Position numbers and translations under genes: made by a program
The notes under the pieces: model-generated
Database searches by the model: none
Told to the model about the DNA's origin: nothing
The model's input: only the letters and a program-made list of their open reading frames with translations
Assembly (NCBI GenBank): GCA_026709365.1
Contig: JAPOTD010000070.1
Location: 1-64,000 of the forward strand
Length of the DNA: 64,000 nucleotides
From: Gammaproteobacteria bacterium
GTDB taxonomy: Bacteria > Pseudomonadota > Gammaproteobacteria > Pseudomonadales > Azotimanducaceae
Reading direction: 5' to 3'
Shown here: piece after piece, positions 1 through 8,494 of the stretch
Numbering within the stretch: the first letter of the stretch is position 1
Layout: the number at the start of each line of letters is the position of its first letter

Positions 1-1
1 C

Positions 2-526
2 GCGGTCACGGCCCAACAGGTTCTCGGTGGCCATGGCTACATCAAGGAGTGGGGCATGGAGCAGATCGTGCGCGATGCTCGGATCGCGCCGATCTATGAA
101 GGCACCAACGGCGTTCAGGCGCTCGACCTCATCACCCGCAAGGTGCTCCGGGACGGCGGTGCCGCCATGCGCCGGCTGATCGGCCAAATGGCCGCCGACC
201 CAGCGCCCCACGAATACGCTGCCGCGTTGCGCGATGCCTTGGATCGGCTCGCAAGCCTCAGCGATTGGGTGGTGGCTGAAGCGCCCAACGACGCCAACCT
301 GCCCGGTGCTGCGTCCACCGACTACTTGGAGTTGGCGGGCCTCACCATCTACGCTTGGCTTTGGGCGCGCATGGCCAAAGCGGCGGGAGATGATGCCTTT
401 GGGCAAGCGAAGCGGCGCACCGCCACGTTCTTCTACGACAAGCTGCTGCCCAAGACGCAAGCCCTCGAACGCAGCATTCGCGCCGGCGCACCATCCTTGA
501 TGGACATGCCGGACGACTGGTTTTGA
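2..526 (+). CDS. Acyl-CoA dehydrogenase, C-terminal part (5' end outside window)
   Basis: The frame is open from the left edge and ends at TGA 524-526. It starts inside the C-terminal flavin domain: LGGHGYIKEWGMEQ followed by RDARIAPIYEGTNG is the typical end of the FAD/CoA-binding helical domain of acyl-CoA dehydrogenases, which form the first double bond in beta-oxidation. About 110 residues follow the EGTNG motif, matching the extra C-terminal domain of the long (~600-residue) subfamily that includes methylmercaptopropionyl-CoA dehydrogenases. Substrate cannot be told from this fragment. The family is confident; the subfamily is inferred from the tail length. Confidence 0.9.
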   Translation, partial: AVTAQQVLGGHGYIKEWGMEQIVRDARIAPIYEGTNGVQALDLITRKVLRDGGAAMRRLIGQMAADPAPHEYAAALRDALDRLASLSDWVVAEAPNDANLPGAASTDYLELAGLTIYAWLWARMAKAAGDDAFGQAKRRTATFFYDKLLPKTQALERSIRAGAPSLMDMPDDWF

Positions 527-607
527 TTGCGGTTGTGCGGCCTACCGGTGCCAGCGATGTTCGCAATCAACAATTCTTCACTCTTGATCTGAACCGAAGC
601 TGATTGA

Positions 608-1741
608 ATGCCGATGCCACTTCCGGAACGATGTTTGAGTGATGGTCAAAGAGCTGAGGGCTTGGCCCTTGGCGGACTTGAAGGCCGCTTTTCCCATTCG
701 GGAGAGGCACCAGCGGCCAAGTGGAAAGTCGTCAGCCTATTTTCGGGATGTGGGGGCATGGACGTGGGCTTTCTGGGCGGCTTCCAGTTCGGCCAGAGGC
801 AATACGGAGAGTTGCCCTACGAAGTGATTTGGGCGAACGACAGTGACCCTTCCGCTTGCGCAACCTACCGTCTCAATATCGGAAAGGAGATATTGTGCGG
901 CGATGTTGCTGAAATCCTCGTTAGCTTACCGAAGGAGGCGGATGTCATCATAGGCGGCTTTCCGTGTCAGGACGTTTCGATCAACGGCAAACGACAAGGC
1001 AAGGACGGCCAGCGGACGGTTCTGTACCAGTACATGGTCGAAGCGATTCAGCGATTGCAGCCCCAAGCCTTCGTGGCCGAGAACGTCAAGGGTCTGCTAA
1101 TGTCGCATGGAAGGGCTTTCTTTGATCAAATGCTCTGCGACTTTGAGGCCACGGGATACCATGTTTCACCAAAGCTGTATTTGGCTGCCGATTACGGCGT
1201 TCCTCAAATGCGCGAGCGTATTTTCCTGGTCGGCGTTAAACCGGGCGTTGACTTTCAGCACCCGTCGCCGGTCCTTCAATGGGTGACGGCTGCCGAGGCG
1301 TTGGGCGATCTTGAGTCGTTGGCTGAGAATCCGGCAATCGCGCATCGGTGGAGCAAGGCGGCTAGAAGCCCGGACCAAGGTTCGAGACGCTTGGTTGCGA
1401 ACCGACCTGCAACGACTATCCGAGCCGAACATCATGGAAATGTCCAATGGCACTATCGCCTGAATCGGCGCATTTCACTTCGCGAAGCGGCGCGGCTGCA
1501 GTCGTTTCCCGACGATTTCCAATTCCCGGCCGGAATGCGCCAGACCGAGCGCCAGATCGGCAATGCCGTGCCGCCAGTCTTGGCTTGGCATATCGCAGAA
1601 GCATTGGCCAGTCACCTTGAATGGCCGACCGCTATGCGCAGGACTGGGTTCCCTCGGAGTGCTTGTTCCGCTGAAGCAGGCCCTCACTCCAGCCGGCTGA
1701 TCATGCGGAACACCGCGATCAGGATTCCGAACCCGACGTAG
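608..1741 (+). CDS. DNA (cytosine-5-)-methyltransferase, solitary
   Basis: This protein of 377 residues transfers a methyl group from SAM to C5 of cytosine. Motif I is VVSLFSGCGGMDVG (about residues 41-54), motif IV GGFPCQDVS carries the catalytic Cys, motif VI is FVAENVKG, motif VIII is PQMRERIFLVG, and motifs IX-X are ISLREAARLQSFPDDF and QIGNAVPP. The variable region before motif IX is short. No restriction endonuclease or vsr gene lies beside it, so it is an orphan or the remnant of an R-M system. The last ~20 residues run antisense through the 3' end of the next gene and look like read-through. G+C is visibly lower than in neighbouring housekeeping genes, suggesting transfer. Confidence 0.92.
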   Translation: MPMPLPERCLSDGQRAEGLALGGLEGRFSHSGEAPAAKWKVVSLFSGCGGMDVGFLGGFQFGQRQYGELPYEVIWANDSDPSACATYRLNIGKEILCGDVAEILVSLPKEADVIIGGFPCQDVSINGKRQGKDGQRTVLYQYMVEAIQRLQPQAFVAENVKGLLMSHGRAFFDQMLCDFEATGYHVSPKLYLAADYGVPQMRERIFLVGVKPGVDFQHPSPVLQWVTAAEALGDLESLAENPAIAHRWSKAARSPDQGSRRLVANRPATTIRAEHHGNVQWHYRLNRRISLREAARLQSFPDDFQFPAGMRQTERQIGNAVPPVLAWHIAEALASHLEWPTAMRRTGFPRSACSAEAGPHSSRLIMRNTAIRIPNPT

Positions 1742-1890
1742 AAGCCGAATGTGGCCACGCCCATGAGCGCGGCCATTTGCGGCGTGACCACCCGCTCTGC
1801 GGCCAGCCAGCCGAACACCGCCAAGAGGGCCACAAAAGAGCCCCCGACGCTGGCTGCGACCAGCCCTCGCCTGCCCTTGCGACGAGCCAC
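1684..1890 (-). CDS. Small membrane protein, unknown function
   Basis: A protein of 68 residues with a GTG start and an upstream GGAGG. It has a basic N-terminus (RRKGRRG) and two hydrophobic segments, about residues 10-30 and 38-62, so it should be an inner-membrane hairpin. The family is not recognised. Its 3' end overlaps the tail of the cytosine methyltransferase on the other strand by 58 bp. It could be spurious, but two clean membrane segments and a good ribosome site argue for a real gene. Confidence 0.55.
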   Translation of the reverse strand: MARRKGRRGLVAASVGGSFVALLAVFGWLAAERVVTPQMAALMGVATFGFYVGFGILIAVFRMISRLE

Positions 1891-1912
1891 TAGCTGGCCA
1901 GCCTCCGGTTGA

Positions 1913-2848
1913 TCAACGGATGGCCACTGGATTGATCACCGCTTGGACGGCGCCCTCAAACCTTGGCACGCCCAACACGAACAGGAATTCGGCCGCGCCA
2001 TCGGCCGCGAGCTCCCGGGTGTCCATGTTCTCGAGAATGTACACGCCGTTCTTGGCCAGCAGTTCCGGATGCACGGGGAAGGCTTGTTCGGGGTCTTCGG
2101 GGGGCAGCACTTCCAAGGCCCAGGTGTCCGCGCCGATCGCCACCACGCCCAACTCCGCCAAATAGCGGGCGCCATCGACGCCAAGCCCCGGTTGGCCACC
2201 CATGAAACGTTCCGGGTCGGCGTCCATGACGTTCAGCCAGCCGGTGTGGAACAGCACCACGTCGCCCGGTTCGATTTCGACGCCTTGGGCGGCTTGGGCG
2301 GCCATGATTTCCTTGCGATTGAAGGCCATGCCCTCCGGCATGGGGCTTTGGCCGGCCAGCTTGGCCATGTCCAGCAGCACGCCACGGCTGACGATGGGCG
2401 GCAACTCGTGGATGCTCAGCTTGGTGAGGCCAGTGGGCACGACGAAGTCCTGGGCCCGGTTGCCGTTGTAGTAAACGTGGTCGATGCCCATGTGTCCCAA
2501 GCCGTCGATCTGGCTGCCGATGCCCATCCAAAGCATCATCAGGTCGTCGTTGCCGGTGGCGCGATTGATGCCGAGCGGCGTGCCGGTGCCGTCGTCAAGC
2601 TGCAGGATGGTCATGGCGTACTGCCGGGGCGGGTAAGCTGGCGAGTCCGCCCCGGTGGTTACCCCCAAGCGGTAAACCTTCCCTGTCTTGACGAGCCCGG
2701 CGGCGGCGACCACCTTTTCCGGGGAAAGGTTGTTGATGGCGCCCAAGGTGTCGTCGGCGCCGTATTTGGACGGGTGCCAAGCGTCGTCCCCCCAACTGGC
2801 AAAGGGCGCTATGAGCAGGGCGGCGGCCAGTCCGAGTGCGGTTTTCAT
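1913..2848 (-). CDS. Secreted cyclase-family (kynurenine formamidase-like) hydrolase
   Basis: A protein of 311 residues. The N-terminus (MKTALGLAAALLIAPFASWG) is a clear signal peptide, so the product is probably periplasmic. The body matches the cyclase superfamily of metal-dependent hydrolases: a degenerate metal motif GSQIDGLGHMGIDH (family form xGTHxDxPxH), then VVLFHTGW and GADTWALEVLP. The first His of the usual motif is replaced (SQID), so metal binding may differ. The ATG has a good AGGGAG ribosome site. It is a single gene with a short gap to mpl upstream; the substrate is unknown. Confidence 0.82.
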   Translation of the reverse strand: MKTALGLAAALLIAPFASWGDDAWHPSKYGADDTLGAINNLSPEKVVAAAGLVKTGKVYRLGVTTGADSPAYPPRQYAMTILQLDDGTGTPLGINRATGNDDLMMLWMGIGSQIDGLGHMGIDHVYYNGNRAQDFVVPTGLTKLSIHELPPIVSRGVLLDMAKLAGQSPMPEGMAFNRKEIMAAQAAQGVEIEPGDVVLFHTGWLNVMDADPERFMGGQPGLGVDGARYLAELGVVAIGADTWALEVLPPEDPEQAFPVHPELLAKNGVYILENMDTRELAADGAAEFLFVLGVPRFEGAVQAVINPVAIR

Positions 2849-2895
2849 GGTCTTGCTCCCTCTTCTTGAACCGATGGCGGCTCGGTGGCCTCAGT

Positions 2896-4287
2896 TTAGC
2901 TGCCCCGCAAGGCGGCGGGGAGCTTTTCGTAGATGTTGCCAAAGTCGCCGTTGGACATGATGACCACATGCCGCCGCTGCTTCGGCAGTTCGCGCACTTG
3001 CTTGATGAGGTGCGGGAGATCGGAGAAGTGCTGGGCGGGCACAACGCATTTCGTGGTCAGGGCGGCGACGTCCCATTCGATGTTGGCGCTGCGGAACCAA
3101 AACGCCTGATCAGCAGCTGCGCAGCAGTTGGCCAAGGCGTCGCGCAGGGTACCCAGCGACATGGTGTGCGTGCGCGGTTCGATGATGGCTAGAATCTCCT
3201 CAGCGCCAACTCGGCTGCGCAGGCTCTGGAGGGTCTTGCGAATGGCGGTTGGATGATGGGCGAAGTCGTCGTACAGGGTCGTTTTGCCGACTTGGGCAAT
3301 CACTTCAAGGCGACGCTTGACGCCGGAGAAGTCCGCCAGGGCTTCGATGGCCAACTCCGGCGCCACCCCGGCGTGGCGGGCTGCGGCGATGGCGCCCAAT
3401 GCGTTGCTGGCATTGTGCAGGCCGAACATGGACCACGAGACACGGCCCAGAGTTTGGCGGTTCAAGGCGACGTCGAATGCGCTGCCGTCGGCGTTGGCGT
3501 TGATTGCCGACCAGCGCTCGCCGTTGTCCATCGCCAGCGCTCGGCTTGGCGCGGTTGCGCCGATGCGGGCCACCGGCGTCCAGCAGCCCTTGCGGAGCAG
3601 GCTGTTGACGTTGCCGTCGTCGGTTGGCGCGATGACCAGCCCGTCTCCCGGCACCATGCGAAGCAACTGGTGGAACTGCGTCTTGATGGCGTCCACGTCC
3701 TTGAAGATGTCAGCGTGGTCATGCTCCAGGTTGTTGATGATGAGGGTGCGTGGCTGGTAGTGGAGGAATTTTGAACGGCGGTCGAAATAGGAAGTGTCAT
3801 ACTCGTCCGCCTCCACCACAAAGTAGGGCGCCTGGCCCAGGTGCGCCGAACGCTCGAAATTCTTGGGTGCGCCGCCGATCAGATAGCCGGGGTCAAATCC
3901 GGCGCAGTTCAAGATCCAAGCCAGCATACTGGTGGTGGTCGTTTTGCCGTGGGTGCCTGAAACGGCCAAAACCCAGCGTTCCCGCAGCAGGTTGGTGCCC
4001 AGCCACTCGGCCCCGGAGACGTAGCGCAGTCCCCGGTTGAGAATGTGCTCCACCGAGTCCGCGCCCCTGGGCAGCCCGGCGTTGCCGATGACGACCAAGT
4101 CCGGGGGCGGCTGCAATTGGGCAGGGTCGAAGCCCTCGTGGATGGTGATGCCGTCCGCCGCCAACAAGTCGCTCATCGGCGGATAGACGTGCTGGTCGGA
4201 GCCGCTTACCTGATGGCCCTGCTGCTTGGCGAGCAGCGCCAGGCTGCCCATCAGCGTGCCGCCGATGCCTAGGAAGTAAATCCTCAC
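2896..4287 (-). CDS. mpl: UDP-N-acetylmuramate:L-Ala-gamma-D-Glu-mDAP ligase
   Basis: Recycling ligase that attaches the tripeptide released from murein to UDP-MurNAc in the cytoplasm. The N-terminus VRIYFLGIGGTLMGSLA is the Rossmann-like Mur domain, SGTHGKTTTTSML (about residues 110-122) is the ATP loop, and EADEYDTSYFD and NNLEHDHADIF are signature motifs of the Mpl branch. Length (463 residues) is normal. The start is GTG at 4287: the frame stays open far upstream, but that extension crosses another gene, and GTG overlaps the preceding stop by 4 bp (GTGA), implying translational coupling. An AmpG-like permease at 34.3 kb could supply substrate to the same pathway. Confidence 0.95.
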   Translation of the reverse strand: MRIYFLGIGGTLMGSLALLAKQQGHQVSGSDQHVYPPMSDLLAADGITIHEGFDPAQLQPPPDLVVIGNAGLPRGADSVEHILNRGLRYVSGAEWLGTNLLRERWVLAVSGTHGKTTTTSMLAWILNCAGFDPGYLIGGAPKNFERSAHLGQAPYFVVEADEYDTSYFDRRSKFLHYQPRTLIINNLEHDHADIFKDVDAIKTQFHQLLRMVPGDGLVIAPTDDGNVNSLLRKGCWTPVARIGATAPSRALAMDNGERWSAINANADGSAFDVALNRQTLGRVSWSMFGLHNASNALGAIAAARHAGVAPELAIEALADFSGVKRRLEVIAQVGKTTLYDDFAHHPTAIRKTLQSLRSRVGAEEILAIIEPRTHTMSLGTLRDALANCCAAADQAFWFRSANIEWDVAALTTKCVVPAQHFSDLPHLIKQVRELPKQRRHVVIMSNGDFGNIYEKLPAALRGS

Positions 4288-4784
4288 CCGCCGCTGGCCA
4301 AGCTGGCGAGGCCAGTGCTGATCAGCATCATGCTGAAGGCGAGGCCGACGCCGAGGGCCATGGGCGACTTCAGCGACCGCGACAGAATGAAGCCGAACAC
4401 GGTGGCCGACCAGATCATGAAAGTGGCGTAGGCGGCAATGACCGCAAGCTCGTTGAGCATCCGCGCAAGGGGCACGATCACTGCAAAGATGGCGGTTAGC
4501 ACCAGATCGCAGCCGAGCAGAACGGACATGGTCCAGACGAAGCGGTCGCTGGCGCCGCGCAGGCTGCAGATCAGGTACACGAGGAAGGCCAAGGTAGCGA
4601 CGGAGACCACGACCCCGGTGGCGATGCGCAGGGCGGGCTCCCCGGAGATGATTGTGGACAGCGTGATGCTGCAAGCCAGATTGCCCATCAGCACCAGAAA
4701 CAGGAAGTACGGGTGCTTGGGCACGACTTCGGGGTTGTGGCGCAGCAGGCATACGCGCCAGAAGAAGTACAGGACGATCAGCAT
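4284..4784 (-). CDS. Polytopic membrane protein of unknown function, coupled to mpl
   Basis: A protein of 166 residues with about five hydrophobic segments (roughly residues 1-12, 27-47, 54-73, 84-108, 115-160). A cytosolic HNPEVVPKHPYF segment lies near the N-terminus. No enzyme motif is visible and I do not recognise the family. Its stop overlaps the mpl GTG by 4 bp, so the two are co-translated and it may act in envelope biogenesis; that is inference from position only. Confidence 0.7.
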   Translation of the reverse strand: MLIVLYFFWRVCLLRHNPEVVPKHPYFLFLVLMGNLACSITLSTIISGEPALRIATGVVVSVATLAFLVYLICSLRGASDRFVWTMSVLLGCDLVLTAIFAVIVPLARMLNELAVIAAYATFMIWSATVFGFILSRSLKSPMALGVGLAFSMMLISTGLASLASGG

Positions 4785-5066
4785 GGGGGCGTGATGTTAC
4801 CTTGGTTGGGGCACTGGAATGAGCCGACCTTGCCGCCGCCGTCCCCAAAGCGCCAGCAGGGCGGGGTGAATCCGCTGCCCCCGATGGCCACCGCCAGCCC
4901 GCCGCTGCCGACTGGGGGCGCATCGCCGAACGAACCGATTTGACGGCAGGCCACGGCGGCGCTGCGGGCCGACCCCACCGACCAAGCCGTGGAGCCCACT
5001 GAGCAAGCGGTTGGGGAAGCGTTCCCAAGCGCAGCCGCACCTGGCCCCCGCGCTGCCACTGAAACG
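4785..5066. other. Intergenic stretch without a convincing gene
   Basis: About 280 bp between fur and the membrane protein upstream of mpl. Frames are open on both strands but encode only Gly/Ala/Pro/Ser-rich low-complexity sequence with no recognisable motif or ribosome site, so I do not call a gene. It presumably holds the promoter of the mpl operon, but no good -35/-10 pair stands out. Confidence 0.4.
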
Positions 5067-5474
5067 CTACTCGTCCTTGCGGCGCACGTAGAGCACGAGG
5101 TCGTGGTCGATCAGTTCGAAGCCCTGTTCGGCAGCGATTTCCTCCTGCAGGGCCTCGATTCGCTCATTCACGAACTCGAAGACCTGGCCGGAATCCACAT
5201 CCACCATGTGGTCGTGGTGCTCTTCGCTCGCCAGCTCGTAAACGGCGTGGCCGTCGTCAAAGTTGTGCCGCTCGACGATGCCAGCCGACTCAAACTGGGT
5301 GAGCACCCGATACACGGTCGCCAGACCCACGGATTCGTCCTGTTCAATCAGGTGCCGGTAAACGTCCTCGGCACTCATGTGGTGCGGCTCGGCGCGCTCC
5401 AAGACCTCAAGCACCTTCAGGCGCGGCAAGGTGACCTTGAGTCCGGCCTTTTTGAGGTCGCTTCCCTTTGGCAT
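5067..5474 (-). CDS. fur: Ferric uptake regulator Fur
   Basis: A DNA-binding Fe(II)-dependent repressor of 135 residues. The winged-helix region contains GLKVTLPRLKVLEVL and VGLATVYRVLTQFESAGIVERHNF, and the metal region contains HHDHMVDVDSGQVFEF. The CxxC pair of the E. coli protein is absent (VDVDSG), as is also true of pseudomonad Fur. A plausible target is the TonB receptor at 12.4 kb, which has a Fur-box-like palindrome upstream. The 5' region carries one copy of the dispersed palindromic repeat. Confidence 0.96.
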   Translation of the reverse strand: MPKGSDLKKAGLKVTLPRLKVLEVLERAEPHHMSAEDVYRHLIEQDESVGLATVYRVLTQFESAGIVERHNFDDGHAVYELASEEHHDHMVDVDSGQVFEFVNERIEALQEEIAAEQGFELIDHDLVLYVRRKDE

Positions 5475-5561
5475 TGAAGTTCAGGCTCTGCGTTGGGTGG
5501 ATTTGCGCACGGCAACGTGCAAAGCGCAACTTAGCCCATGCCGCCGCTCCCGTCCACTGCC

Positions 5562-5654
5562 TGCGCGAACCTTTGGTTCGCGTTGTAGTTTCGCTGCCGC
5601 AAAACTCCGCGCCAGCCGCTTAGGTCGGATTCCGAAGTGTTTCTGAGCCCGCAC
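5562..5654 (-). repeat. Dispersed palindromic repeat, copy A (upstream of fur)
   Basis: Read on the minus strand it begins GTGCGGGCTCAGAAACA, continues TTCGGAATCCGACCTAAGCG, then the core palindrome (5587-5606, AGTTT..AAACT with one mismatch), and ends in a hairpin GCGAACC-TTT-GGTTCGC (5565-5581). Six other copies lie in this window (8361, 18518, 25729, 33918, 36296, 54703). It lies 88 bp from the fur start codon and points toward fur, in a tandem intergenic region. Confidence 0.8.
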
Positions 5655-5753
5655 AGCTCTCGGTGTTCACATCGCAGCATTCGCATCGCAGTGCTCACAC
5701 CAGGGAAAGAAGTTAGCCGACGCCTCAAACTTGCCTGTTGGTCGGCTGAGACA

Positions 5754-7019
5754 CTACCCGTCTTTGGCGCCGGCTTGTGGATCTTGGAAAACCGCCAAGT
5801 CGAGTTGGCCTTCGCTGCGCGCGACGGTCGTTGCCACCATGCCGTCGCCGGCGATGTTGACGGCGGTGCGCATCATGTCTAGCAGCCGGTCCACGCCGAT
5901 GATGAGCATGATGCCCTCCACCGGCAGGCCCACTTGGGTCAGCACCATGGTCAGGGTGATGAGGCCCACGCCCGGCACTGCGGCGGTGCCGACGGAGGCG
6001 AGGGTGGCGGTCAGGATGACCATCAGGAAGTCCACCAAGCCGAGGTCAATGCCGTAGAACTGGGCGATGAACACCGTGGCCACCCCTTGCATGATGGCGG
6101 TGCCGTCCATGTTGATGGTGGCGCCCAAGGGCACCGCGAAAGCGGCCACTTCGTTGCGCACGCCGACGCGGTGCTCCACGGTGCGCAAGGTCACCGGCAG
6201 CGTGGCGCCGCTTGACGAGGTGCTGAAGCCGACCAGCATGGGTTCGCGCATTTTGGCGAAGAAGGTGGTTGGCTTGACCCGTCCTATCAGCATCAGCAAG
6301 GTGGGGTAGATCAGCGTCACATGCAGGGCCAAGGTCGCCGTGACGGTCAGGAAGTAGCCCAGCAGCTTGAAGATCTCCCGCCAGCCGACCGCCGCGAACA
6401 GCGTCGTCATCAGGCAGAACACGCCGTAGGGCGCCAACTGGATCAGCAGCGTGATCAGCTTCATCAGGGTTTCATTGACATCGTCAAAGACGCCCCGGAT
6501 GCGTTGGCCGGACTCCCCGCTCTTCGCCAAGGCGATGCCGAACAGCAGCGCGAAGACGATCACCTGCAGCATGCGGCCTTCGGCCATCGCCGCCACGGGG
6601 TTGGTGGGGAAGATGTTGATCAGGGTTTCCTTGACGCTGGGCGCAGGCTTGGGTTGGTAGTCGATGTCGGCAGGGGGGGCGTCGGCGCCGGTGCCCGGCT
6701 CGACGATCAAGGCAGTGGTCAGCGCCAAGGTGACGGCCAAGGCGGTGGTGAGGAGGTACATGCCCAAGGTCTTGCCGCCCAAGCGACCCATGCTGGCGCT
6801 GGCGCCCAGCCGGGCCGCGCCGCAGACCAGGGAGACAAACACCAAGGGCACCACCATGAGCTTGAGGCTGGCGATGAAGATCTGGCCGCCAGCGTCGAGC
6901 ACGCCATCGACCAGGAAGCCGCGCACCCAGCCGGAGGGGTCAAGCTCCAGCTGCTGCACGGCGATGCCGATCAGCAGGCCGGCGCCCATCCCGATGAGGA
7001 TTCGGAGGGTGAGGCTCAC
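5754..7019 (-). CDS. Dicarboxylate/amino acid:cation symporter (DAACS family)
   Basis: An inner-membrane sodium- or proton-coupled symporter of 421 residues, the usual length. The re-entrant loop motif STSSSGATLP, the GATINMDGTA motif in the second half, and the C-terminal VDRLLDMMRTAVNIAGD with the NxxGD cation/substrate residues are all intact. It starts at GTG. Substrate is glutamate/aspartate or C4-dicarboxylates; the sequence alone does not decide. It stands alone between rubredoxin and fur on the same strand. Confidence 0.93.
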   Translation of the reverse strand: MSLTLRILIGMGAGLLIGIAVQQLELDPSGWVRGFLVDGVLDAGGQIFIASLKLMVVPLVFVSLVCGAARLGASASMGRLGGKTLGMYLLTTALAVTLALTTALIVEPGTGADAPPADIDYQPKPAPSVKETLINIFPTNPVAAMAEGRMLQVIVFALLFGIALAKSGESGQRIRGVFDDVNETLMKLITLLIQLAPYGVFCLMTTLFAAVGWREIFKLLGYFLTVTATLALHVTLIYPTLLMLIGRVKPTTFFAKMREPMLVGFSTSSSGATLPVTLRTVEHRVGVRNEVAAFAVPLGATINMDGTAIMQGVATVFIAQFYGIDLGLVDFLMVILTATLASVGTAAVPGVGLITLTMVLTQVGLPVEGIMLIIGVDRLLDMMRTAVNIAGDGMVATTVARSEGQLDLAVFQDPQAGAKDG

Positions 7020-7059
7020 GTTAGCGTACGTTCAAGCTGGCATTGTCCCATCAGCGCGG

Positions 7060-7227
7060 CTACCCCACCTCGATCATCTCGAAATCCGCTTTGCTGACCC
7101 CGCACTCGGGGCAGACGAAATCCTCCGGGACATCCTCCCACTTCGTGCCGGGGGCGATGTCCTCGTCCTCACAGCCCTCGGCTTCGTCGTAGATCCATCC
7201 GCAAACGATGCATTGCCACTTCTTCAT
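7060..7227 (-). CDS. Rubredoxin
   Basis: A one-electron carrier of 55 residues with a mononuclear Fe(Cys)4 site. Both ligand pairs are present: CIVCGWIYDE near the N-terminus and CPECGVSKADFE near the C-terminus. Length is normal for a single-domain rubredoxin. ATG 7227 is chosen because AAGGAGG (7238-7244) lies 10 nt upstream; a longer reading adds only unrelated residues. The partner is unknown; alkane hydroxylases or rubredoxin reductases are not in the window. Confidence 0.95.
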   Translation of the reverse strand: MKKWQCIVCGWIYDEAEGCEDEDIAPGTKWEDVPEDFVCPECGVSKADFEMIEVG

Positions 7228-7440
7228 CCGCCGCCCGCCTCCTTGCACGGGCATGGGCGCCTCGCCGACCCGGAGGCGCCGCAACAGGGGGAAAGTGGGC
7301 TAACCTACCCGCGCACTCGCCAAAAATCAATTGGCGCAATAGACTTGCGGCGAGGCGACGCCTCAGACCCAAGAGAACACGGCTGCCGGGCGCATGCAGT
7401 TGGCTCGCGCGGTAACCTGAACCCGCGATCGAGGAATGGC

Positions 7441-8295
7441 GTGACTTCCACATGGCGCCTTTGGCTGGCCCTCATGCGCTTCGACCGGCCAGTGGGCAGC
7501 CTGCTTCTGCTCTGGCCCACCCTTGCGGCGCTCTGGGTGGCTGCGGAAGGCGTGCCGCCGGTTGGTCTCATCATCGTCTTCACCTTGGGCGTCTTCATCA
7601 TGCGCGCCGCCGGCTGCGTCATCAATGACCTGGCCGACCGCCGCCTTGACCCGTTGGTGGCGCGCACCCGCAACCGGCCCTTGGCCACGGGCGCGATCAG
7701 CGCGCGCGGCGCCCTGGGTTTGTTTGCCGGCCTGTGCCTGGCCGCCTTGGCCTTGCTGGCTTGGTTGAACGCCCTCGCCCGCTGGCTGGCGGTGGCCGGG
7801 CTGGCCATCAGCGTGCTCTACCCCTTCGCGAAACGCTGGACGCATCTGCCGCAAGTGGTGTTGGGGGTTGCCTTCAGTTGGGGCATCGTCATGGCCTTTG
7901 CGGCAGTCGGCGGTGGGGTGCCCGCCGCCGGCTGGCTGTTTTTCGTGGCCAGCCTCCTCTGGATCGTGGCCTACGACACCCAGTACGCCATGGTGGATCG
8001 GGAGGATGATCTCAAGGCGGGGATCAAAAGCACCGCCATCCTGTTCGGGGCTGCGGATCGCCTGATGGTGGGCGTTTTGCAGGCGGGGGCTTGGTTCGGC
8101 TTCGCCCTGCTCGGCTGGCGCTCGGGATTCGGCACTGCCTATGGCGTTGGGCTGGCGTTTGCCGCTGCGCTGTTTGCCTACCAGCAGGCTTTGATCCGGC
8201 AGCGCGACCGGGACCAGTGCTTCAAGGCGTTTCGCAACAACACATGGGTGGGCTTCGCCTTGCTTGCGACGGTGGTGGCGGAAACCGCACCCTGA
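7441..8295 (+). CDS. ubiA: 4-hydroxybenzoate polyprenyltransferase
   Basis: A membrane prenyltransferase (284 residues) that attaches the polyprenyl tail to 4-hydroxybenzoate in ubiquinone synthesis. The two Asp-rich Mg-diphosphate motifs are NDLADRRLDPLVARTRNRPL (about residues 63-82) and YDTQYAMVDREDDLKAGIKS (about residues 178-197), separated by hydrophobic helices. The GTG start at 7441 has GAGGA 5-6 nt upstream; a long open extension upstream lies antisense to the symporter and rubredoxin and is rejected. No ubiC is adjacent. Confidence 0.94.
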   Translation: MTSTWRLWLALMRFDRPVGSLLLLWPTLAALWVAAEGVPPVGLIIVFTLGVFIMRAAGCVINDLADRRLDPLVARTRNRPLATGAISARGALGLFAGLCLAALALLAWLNALARWLAVAGLAISVLYPFAKRWTHLPQVVLGVAFSWGIVMAFAAVGGGVPAAGWLFFVASLLWIVAYDTQYAMVDREDDLKAGIKSTAILFGAADRLMVGVLQAGAWFGFALLGWRSGFGTAYGVGLAFAAALFAYQQALIRQRDRDQCFKAFRNNTWVGFALLATVVAETAP

Positions 8296-8360
8296 AGACC
8301 CCCGACAAGATCGGTCGCTTCCACATCCTCCTTCCCAGACACGCGCTGTGTGTGCTGCAT

Positions 8361-8457
8361 GTGCGGGCTCACAAACACATCGGAACCTGACCCACGCAAC
8401 CGGCGCGGAGTTTCGCGCAACCGAAACTCAAACGCACCCGCAAAGCGGGTTCGCGTG
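8361..8457 (+). repeat. Dispersed palindromic repeat, copy B (upstream of HAD gene)
   Basis: It begins GTGCGGGCTCACAAACA and continues TCGGAACCTGACCCACGCAA. The core palindrome is GAGTTTCG..CGAAACTC (8408-8429), and the terminal hairpin is ACCCGC..GCGGGT (within 8433-8455). The -35 hexamer of the next promoter starts right at its 3' edge (8458). It lies in a tandem (+,+) intergenic region pointing to the downstream gene. Confidence 0.82.
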
Positions 8458-8485
8458 TTGATTGAAGGGCCCTGTGGCATAAAAT
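8458..8485 (+). promoter_or_regulatory. Sigma-70-type promoter of the HAD phosphatase gene
   Basis: TTGATT (8458-8463), 16-bp spacer, TAAAAT (8480-8485). The -35 abuts repeat copy B. Transcription would start about 8492, only ~3 nt before ATG 8495, and no ribosome site is visible, so the mRNA may be leaderless. Confidence 0.6.
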
Positions 8486-8494
8486 GCGGCGCCC

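Noticed and set aside
4288..5040. N-terminal extension of mpl
   Set aside because: It crosses the membrane-protein gene in another frame; Mpl homology begins exactly at GTG 4287.
6664..7440. N-terminal extension of ubiA
   Set aside because: Antisense to the symporter and rubredoxin; UbiA homology starts after GTG 7441.
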